Shown: positions 58,125 through 64,000 of the stretch, one piece after another
Position numbering within the stretch: the stretch's first letter is position 1
Layout of the letters: the number at the start of each line of letters is the position of its first letter
Assembly: GCA_022457155.1 (NCBI GenBank)
Contig: JAJGOT010000207.1
Span: 1,004,501-1,068,500 of the forward strand
Length of the DNA stretch: 64,000 bases
Source of the DNA: Cladopsammia gracilis
Lineage: Eukaryota > Cnidaria > Anthozoa > Scleractinia > Dendrophylliidae
Reading direction: 5' to 3'
Notes under the pieces: generated by a model
Seen by the model: the letters and a program-made list of their open reading frames with translations, nothing else
Databases searched by the model: none
What the model was told of the DNA's origin: nothing
Program-made: the position numbers and the translations under genes

Positions 58125-60540
58125 AATCACCTTCCCCAAAAGTGAGGGCAATTCATACCAAGCGACAAAAGTGAGGGCGTTTCATACCAAAAAGTGAGGG
58201 CTTTTCATACCAAGCAAAAAAGTGAGGGCTTTTCATACCTTCGGTGGTGTCAAAAAATTTTAGCTTTTGCACCACGTGACAGTTCGACGTTATGGTGGTT
58301 TTTAGTGTAGCTTTCATAAATGGAAAGCCCAGGGCCTTTCAAAATGAAACATGTGAGTTAGAAAGTCTATCTCTTTAACTAGAAAAAGATGTTCTAACTT
58401 TAGTAACCATATACGAAAAAGGCTTAAAATGTGCCACAAAACAGGTTCCGCATTTTGGCATATGAGATATAGCGTATGATGTAAGGTTTCTGAGCCAAAA
58501 AAAAATTATAAAATAGAACTGATATTGATTTACTAAGTAACAAAGTTTGAAGTTATTTTATTGAAATCCTTTGGCTACAAAAACTTTAAAAGAGAAGGCA
58601 ATTTTTCGTCTCTTAAGTGTGAAATTTCGTCAATTTTAAGTCCTTTTTGTCTCTGCAACAATTCCACTATAACAAAATCGAAGCACATGACGTATTACAC
58701 TTATTCATTATCTTTCGTTTTGTGTAAAAAGTTTTTAAAAAGATTACATTCTAATTTTTTTATTAATTTTTCAAATTTCTCGTTCAATCGCACGTTTTTC
58801 CAGCCGAAAACTTTGAATTTTTTGAATGACGTCGTAGCTCAGTCTTGAAAACTTTTTAAAAGATTTTTCAATTTTTTAATACTACAATGCTTCAGCTTAT
58901 CAATGGACGTTTTGTTGATTGCCAGAAACGAAAGTGGAATTTTTTACAGTTTTTCTCAAATTTACGTTCTTTTCCTAATTAACGATGCACGACCTCATTA
59001 AATATTCAAAAACCAAAAATGAGGGCAATTCCGACCTTTTCGGATACACCTTTTTAATTGTCTGATTACTCCGCGAGAATGTGTGCTTTCATTAGGTTAT
59101 TTTGTCACACAATGCACTGGTGCTTTGTCTTTGTTATCATGTAAAATTTTTTTGAAAAGATTGTATTACTAACTTTTTAAGAATAAATAACTCTCCTACT
59201 CAAACTCATATTATCAAGTCATCGTCTTGGAATTCTTATTCTAAGGTATTTGAAAAATGTTTACAATGGCGAGAAAGCTCCTTCCTTGAGCTTTCCAACG
59301 CTACCTTGTTTGTCTCTGGAAATTAAATCCTGAATTTTTTAATGATTTTTGAAGTATAGTATGTAGTCACATGAACTGCAAGATAATTCGTGACACATAC
59401 ATGATGCGACAGATGGGTAGTTATGTTGAGTTAGTTATGACAGGATAGAGCATGCGCTCCGCTTTCAAATGATATCTTGTTTGTTCCGGGGAAAAAATCC
59501 TGAATTTTTTAATGATTTTTGAAGTATAGTATGTAGTCACGTAAACCGTATGATAATTCGTGACACATATATGATGTGACAGTTGAGGTAGTTATGTTGG
59601 GCTTGTTATGAATGCATAGAGCATACACTCAGCTTTCCAACGATACCTTGTTTGTCTCTGGAAATGAAATCCTGAATTTTTTATTAATTTTTTAATTTTC
59701 TGTATATCCCCCTACATACACCTATAACTTTACGTGACACATACATGACGTCCTCCTTCAAGCAAGACCTCATTGAGTGAGTACACGATTTTTTGGCTCC
59801 GTAAATAGGAACTTTTTTCACCCTTCCAAGGCTAGGCACAAGCAATTCAACTGTCAGTTAAGATTTATAAGGTTATCGAGCAACTGCGGGTGGTATTATT
59901 TTAAGATGATGCACAGTTGCTTGTGCGCAGCCTCCAATTAAGTTAAGGGTGCTCTCAGGTGCATGTAAAACAGTTAAGTGATGGCTTCATTAAGCGTTAA
60001 ATTTGTTCTGAGGTTCCAATACTGCATTGGTTGGCTAGATTACGTTGCAAGGAATCGTTAGGTACCAGTTTTGTGATAATCGAGGCACGCATTTGTGAGT
60101 TATGACGTCATTTAAGGTGAAAATTCCCACCTTAATTTCAGCTAATGGTTTGTAATGGAAACTCAGAAAAGAAGTTATTCATGTAACCCTCTAAGTGGGC
60201 TAAATGCATGCCAAATTTGGTTGGAAATGGTTTTATCCTCTTCGAGTTATTAACGGTCAAAGCTTTTTCCAATATGGCGGACCAAAAACTCGTCACCAGT
60301 GCGTTTTATCGGCATTTTTCGTGGAAACGAGGCCAAACTTTAACCGTTAATACCTCTAAGGGGATTTGACCGTTTGCAGTCATATTTGGTGGTGAGATCC
60401 TAGTAGCCTATGGCTGTCTTTAGTCGGGGGGGGGGGGGGGGCATTCCGGGGGGTTTCCGGGGGCAATTTATGTACAAATAGAGACAAATTTTTAAAAGGC
60501 TATAACTTCGAGAGGATTTTATCGTTTGCAGTCATATTTG
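58125..60540 (+). repeat. Long repeat B, copy 2
   Basis: Direct, nearly identical copy of 34,875-37,290, including the same non-genic open frame (58,561-58,848) with one changed residue. A G-run at 60,425-60,440 is expanded. Confidence 0.9.
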
Positions 60541-60857
60541 GTGGTGAGATCCTTGTAGCCTATGCCTGACACTGACACATGAGCCCCATCAAATCGATGC
60601 TAAACTTTGACCGCTCATAACACTAAGGGATTTGACCGTTTGTCGTACAGGGCTCCAGCCTTTAACCGTTAAAAAATCTGAGAGGATTTGACCGTTTGCA
60701 GTTAAATTTGGTAGTGATATCCTAGTAGCCTATAACTGTCTACATCAGCAAAAGCAACGGGGACTGACACATCAGCCCCATCAAATCCATGCTAAACTTT
60801 CACCGTTTGTGGTACTGGGCTGGAGTTCAAAGACATTTCATTTTCCTGCTACAGATC

Positions 60858-61290
60858 ATGAGTAAGAGAAAAGAAAATTCAGGAGGCGACCACGACCACA
60901 GAAGGAGAACACATGCTGGGGATGTGCCGCCATGTCCCATGATGGCAATTCCCAGAAAAACCACCATCACCACCGTCATGGCCCCCACCATCCCCACCAG
61001 CCCCACCACCTACACCTGCACCTGCTACACTTACCGCGCCCTCCCCACCACCCGCATCGCCCCCTCCATTTACACCGCCCGCATCGTCCCCTCCACTTAC
61101 ACCAACCCCTCCACCCACACCACCACCTACAGGCGACGAATACTAGTAACTTTCACTCGTCTCCGCACCCGCACCTCCACCTCCACCTCCACCTCCACCT
61201 CGACGTGTTCCCAAGGAACACAAACCACTTTTTCATTCGTTCATGCGTCATCAATTCTTCCATCCACCCATTCATAATAACCCCCATTCA
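60858..61290 (+). pseudogene. Remnant of the second Rap1-Myb-like gene (Myb domain deleted)
   Basis: Upstream 60,690-60,860 is the reverse complement of 40,135-40,290, and the start MSKRK is kept after CTACAGATC. The Myb domain is then missing: sequence jumps to a simple repeat region. In the frame from 60,932 the His-Leu repeats (HPHLHLHLHLHLDVF, RNTN) match the tail of the gene at 39.5-40.1 kb. The coding C-rich tract is a mirror of that gene's microsatellite. A deletion derivative. Confidence 0.6.
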
Positions 61291-61299
61291 TCCATTGTA

Positions 61300-61894
61300 A
61301 ATAGACATTGTCAATAGAAGTTCACATTGTAAAAATAAAAAAATGTAAAAAAAAAGGTAAAAAAACAAATACCAAAAAAAATGTTTATATTTCATCCTTG
61401 TAGATTTTTATATATTATTAGTAATACTGTATATTGTATATATCATTGTAAATACAACTGTAAAAAAAATTGTACATACCTTAAGTCTTATCATAAGAAA
61501 TTTATACATATTGTAGTGTAGATGAATATATCTTTCCATTGTAAATAGTTGGGTTTTGGCACTTAATGTCTTTTGTCAGGGATTTAACACGAGCCGGGCT
61601 ACCTAAACTTCCGGGGAGTGCCCCACAGAAGCATCAAGTCAGCCTAGTGCCCACAAAAGAATAGAATGGCTACACCTGGCGACAAAGAGTCGGGCTAATT
61701 ACCCGATGACACCCCCTGAATGGCTTTTGGTTACGTTTTTACATAACCAAGTCTCAGGATAATACTCGCAACTTACACTAAAATGCGAGGGGGACCAGGA
61801 AATTCAAGTCAGATCCCACGTAAGTTGGGTTTAATTGCCCTAGACATAGCACACCAATTTTTATGCCAATCTGTCTCCATTCATGATGATATTT
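61300..61894. other. AT-rich spacer, no gene
   Basis: 61,310-61,550 is TGTAAAAATAAAAA-type low complexity. 61,570-61,660 contains GGGGAGTGCCCCAC, the reverse complement of the GGGGCACTCCCC motif at 38.9, 39.3 and 51.0 kb. Confidence 0.5.
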
Positions 61895-62265
61895 TGACTT
61901 TTCAGGAGTCAAAATTCTGCATACACACAGCTTGTAGAAGCTCAAACTCTGAGAATTCAACGAAATAAGCTGAAAATAGGCACACAACATCCACGATGTA
62001 GGGAACCAAAGCACAAGGCTGTATCTAAATGTGTTCAGATTTTAGGTTTTAAAATATGATGCTATTTTGACTTTTGAAGAGTCAAAACATGTGCATACAC
62101 ACAGATTTTAGAAACTCAAACTCTGAGAATTCAACCAAATAAGCTAAAAATGGGCACACAACATTCCCAGCATCTATAGATGTAGAAAACCAAAGAACAA
62201 GGCTGTATCTCAAAGCGTTCAGAAGTTAGATTTCAAAATATGATATTTTGACTTTTTAGGAGTAG
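61895..62265 (-). repeat. 184-bp satellite, two inverted diverged copies
   Basis: Contains GCATACACACAGCTTGTAGA and CTCTGAGAATTCAAC, the reverse complement of the satellite at 33.4-34.6 kb, about 80% similar by eye. Confidence 0.85.
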
Positions 62266-62429
62266 CCGCCTTTGACATTTCGATGACCGCTACATAACGT
62301 TGTTGCACATAATGGACACCAAACCTTACTAAAGTTGTTGCCCTTTTCATGGGCTTTCCAACGATGTCTAACAAGTCTAAATACGATAAAACCCTGATTT
62401 TTTATGATTTTTTTTCGCCTTTCATGGGC

Positions 62430-62640
62430 TTGGTTGGTATGAAATCCCCTCACTTTTTGGTTGGTACGAAATCCCCTCACTTTTTTTGGTTGGTATGAAA
62501 TCCCCTCATTTTTTTGGTTGGTATGAAATCCCCTCATTTTTGGTTGGTATGAAATCCCCTCACTTTTTGGTTGGTATGAAATCCCCTCACCTTTTGGTTG
62601 GTATGAAATCCCCTCACTTTTTTGGGTTGGACGGTTCGGT
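62430..62640 (-). repeat. GGTATGAAATCCCCTCAC minisatellite, seven copies
   Basis: 26-30-bp units TTGGTTGGTATGAAATCCCC-TCA(C/T)TTTT(T). This is the reverse complement of the array at 34.9 kb and is followed by the same GGTTGGACGGTTCGGTGA sequence found at 34,645. Confidence 0.95.
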
Positions 62641-62939
62641 GACCGCTACATGATGTAGTTCCCACGCGATGGACATCAAACCTCATTAATATTGTTGCCC
62701 TTTTCATGGGCTTTCCAACGATGTCTTTCAAGTCTAAATATGATAAAACCCTGATTTTTTATGATTGTTTTTTTCGTCTTAGGCATTTGTTTTAAAAACA
62801 ATAAATAAATGTAACTGTAAAATAAAACTGTAACTGTAAAATAAATTGTGAATGTTTAAAAGCTACCAGGAAATGATGTTTGGGGAAGTTTTAAAGTCTT
62901 GGCACCGATAAAAGGACCATTAAAAAGAAAAAAAAGGTA

Positions 62940-63030
62940 TTTTTGGGGAGTCGAACCCGGGCCAAGAAGGCATAGAGCGTATCTACGAACCAACACGGTG
63001 CGCAAACACGCTCTAACCCCTAAATAGAGT
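62940..63030 (-). repeat. Possible tRNA-derived SINE fragment
   Basis: On the reverse strand GGGTTCGACTCCCC is a B box with a weak A-box-like GTTGGTTCGTAG upstream. The rest does not fold into a cloverleaf. Confidence 0.35.
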
Positions 63031-63039
63031 AAAAAATTA

Positions 63040-64000
63040 GCAGCTATTTATTCTTTAAAAATTAGCAATACAATCTTTTCAAAACATTTTTACATGATAA
63101 CAAAGACAAAGCATTAGTGCATTGTGTGACAAAATAACCTAATGAAATCACACATTCTCGCGGAGTAATCAGACAATTAAAAAGGTATATCTGAAAAGGT
63201 CTGAATTGCTCTCATTTTTGGTTTTTGAATATTTAATGAGGTCGGTGCATTGTTAATTAGGAAAAGAAAAAGTACGAAATCCCCTCATTTTGTAGTAAAA
63301 TAATATTTAAATATCTCAAAATAAGGAGGGTTAACGTCTTCTAATTAATGTAGATTGATTACCGTATCAGGAGGTATTCGTGGAAAAAAAATTGTCGCCG
63401 TACGTTGAAATGTAAATGCTCTAGATCTCAATGTCACAAAGTACAATATTTGTATTCCCCTAAAGCAAAAGTTGGAGATTACCTTGTGAAAAAAAATCAA
63501 TATCTTCAAAAGGTTTTACTCAAAATATCTACAAATTCATATGAATAATACATATGCTAAGGCTCTAATGCCGTAAAAATTTTAGATATGTTTGTCAAAA
63601 TACAAAGGACTTACAGCATAACAAAAGTTAGCTTAGAATTGTTATGAAGGTAAGAACACACTGTCAATCAAACGCAAATAACTTTTAATTATAGAGAGCT
63701 AAAGAGCTATAATACCCCACAAAAATTCTCGCATAAATATTCCTTCTGTGAAGTAAAAATGAAGTTTCCTGATTAAAACCTATTCTGTTGACAAGCAAAT
63801 TAATACTGATAAGAAAAATTTCAAAAGAGGTCTTAAATCCCCTCATTTTGGCAACTTTGAGATGCCATAACTATTAACCAGAAAAGGGTTAAGAATTTCT
63901 GAGAAGTGTAGATTAAACGCCACAGAAAAAGCTACCTGTCGATTCATTTTCATGGATTGTCGACGAAAAGAAGAGGAAAAATAAACAAAAACAATTCGCG
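63040..64000. other. No gene; partial inverted copy of repeat B
   Basis: 63,080-63,275 is the reverse complement of 35,740-35,915 (TCGCGGAGTAATCAGACAAT and flanks). The remaining ~700 bases are AT-rich with no feature that I can support. Confidence 0.5.

Noticed and set aside
62430..62640. Array resembling a CRISPR
   Set aside because: Contiguous 26-30-bp units without unique spacers in eukaryotic repeat DNA; a minisatellite.

Overview
The window looks like repeat-dense nuclear DNA of an invertebrate animal, most likely a cnidarian (anthozoan/coral type). That is inference: introns, tRNA-derived SINEs, Penelope-like, LINE, Gypsy, pogo, Harbinger-like and Crypton-like elements and an adenovirus-related Polinton/adintovirus element occur together, as known from such genomes, and no species marker is present. 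Almost nothing here is an ordinary intact host gene.

1-21.3 kb: a patchwork of decayed transposons. These are two LINE-type remnants (1.1-4.3 kb), a P-loop ATPase remnant (4.6-5.5 kb), a reverse-strand pogo/Tigger-like transposase (6.1-7.5 kb), three tandem micro-exons (8.9-9.5 kb), and a three-exon SANT-like gene whose middle exon is split by a 2.1 kb Harbinger-like element (10.9-14.0 kb). Then come Penelope-like remnants with three intact hammerhead ribozymes (14.0-15.2 kb), a KIAA1958/Crypton-like remnant, a YqaJ-PHD remnant, and a Ty3/Gypsy element cut off in its integrase (17.6-21.3 kb).

21.3-33.4 kb: a left-truncated but otherwise well preserved adenovirus-like Polinton (adintovirus-like) provirus. 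A LINE reverse transcriptase is joined in frame to what looks like the C-terminus of a penton-like capsid protein. Next are a pVI-like protein ending in an 11-residue basic peptide, a hexon-like major capsid protein, and a core protein fused to an adenain protease. This is the order of the adenovirus late block (III-pVI-hexon-protease). A small Cys-rich ORF, a PLA2-domain ORF and a chromodomain integrase follow. They are linked by two phased -1 slippery heptamers, each directly before the stop codon and each followed by a potential stem, an arrangement like retroviral gag-pro-pol. Two small genes and a protein-primed PolB follow; PolB is split at a third -1 heptamer. Two TATA-type promoter classes sit directly against start codons and separate virion genes from replication/regulatory genes. 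The packaging ATPase and most of the penton gene are absent.

33.4-64 kb: a 184-bp satellite, then about 28 kb of nested long direct and inverted repeats around Rap1-Myb-like genes (37.4-38.3 and 39.5-40.1 kb) and a frameshifted Crypton-like tyrosine recombinase gene (51.7-55.3 kb). The middle (38-51 kb) is duplicated blocks, a truncated 5S rRNA copy, G-rich and AT-rich low complexity DNA, and a higher-order satellite in which a tRNA-Glu-like SINE has been co-amplified.

All calls come from reading the sequence; no database search was run. Family names rest on recognised motifs. Repeat boundaries are approximate unless a motif fixes them.
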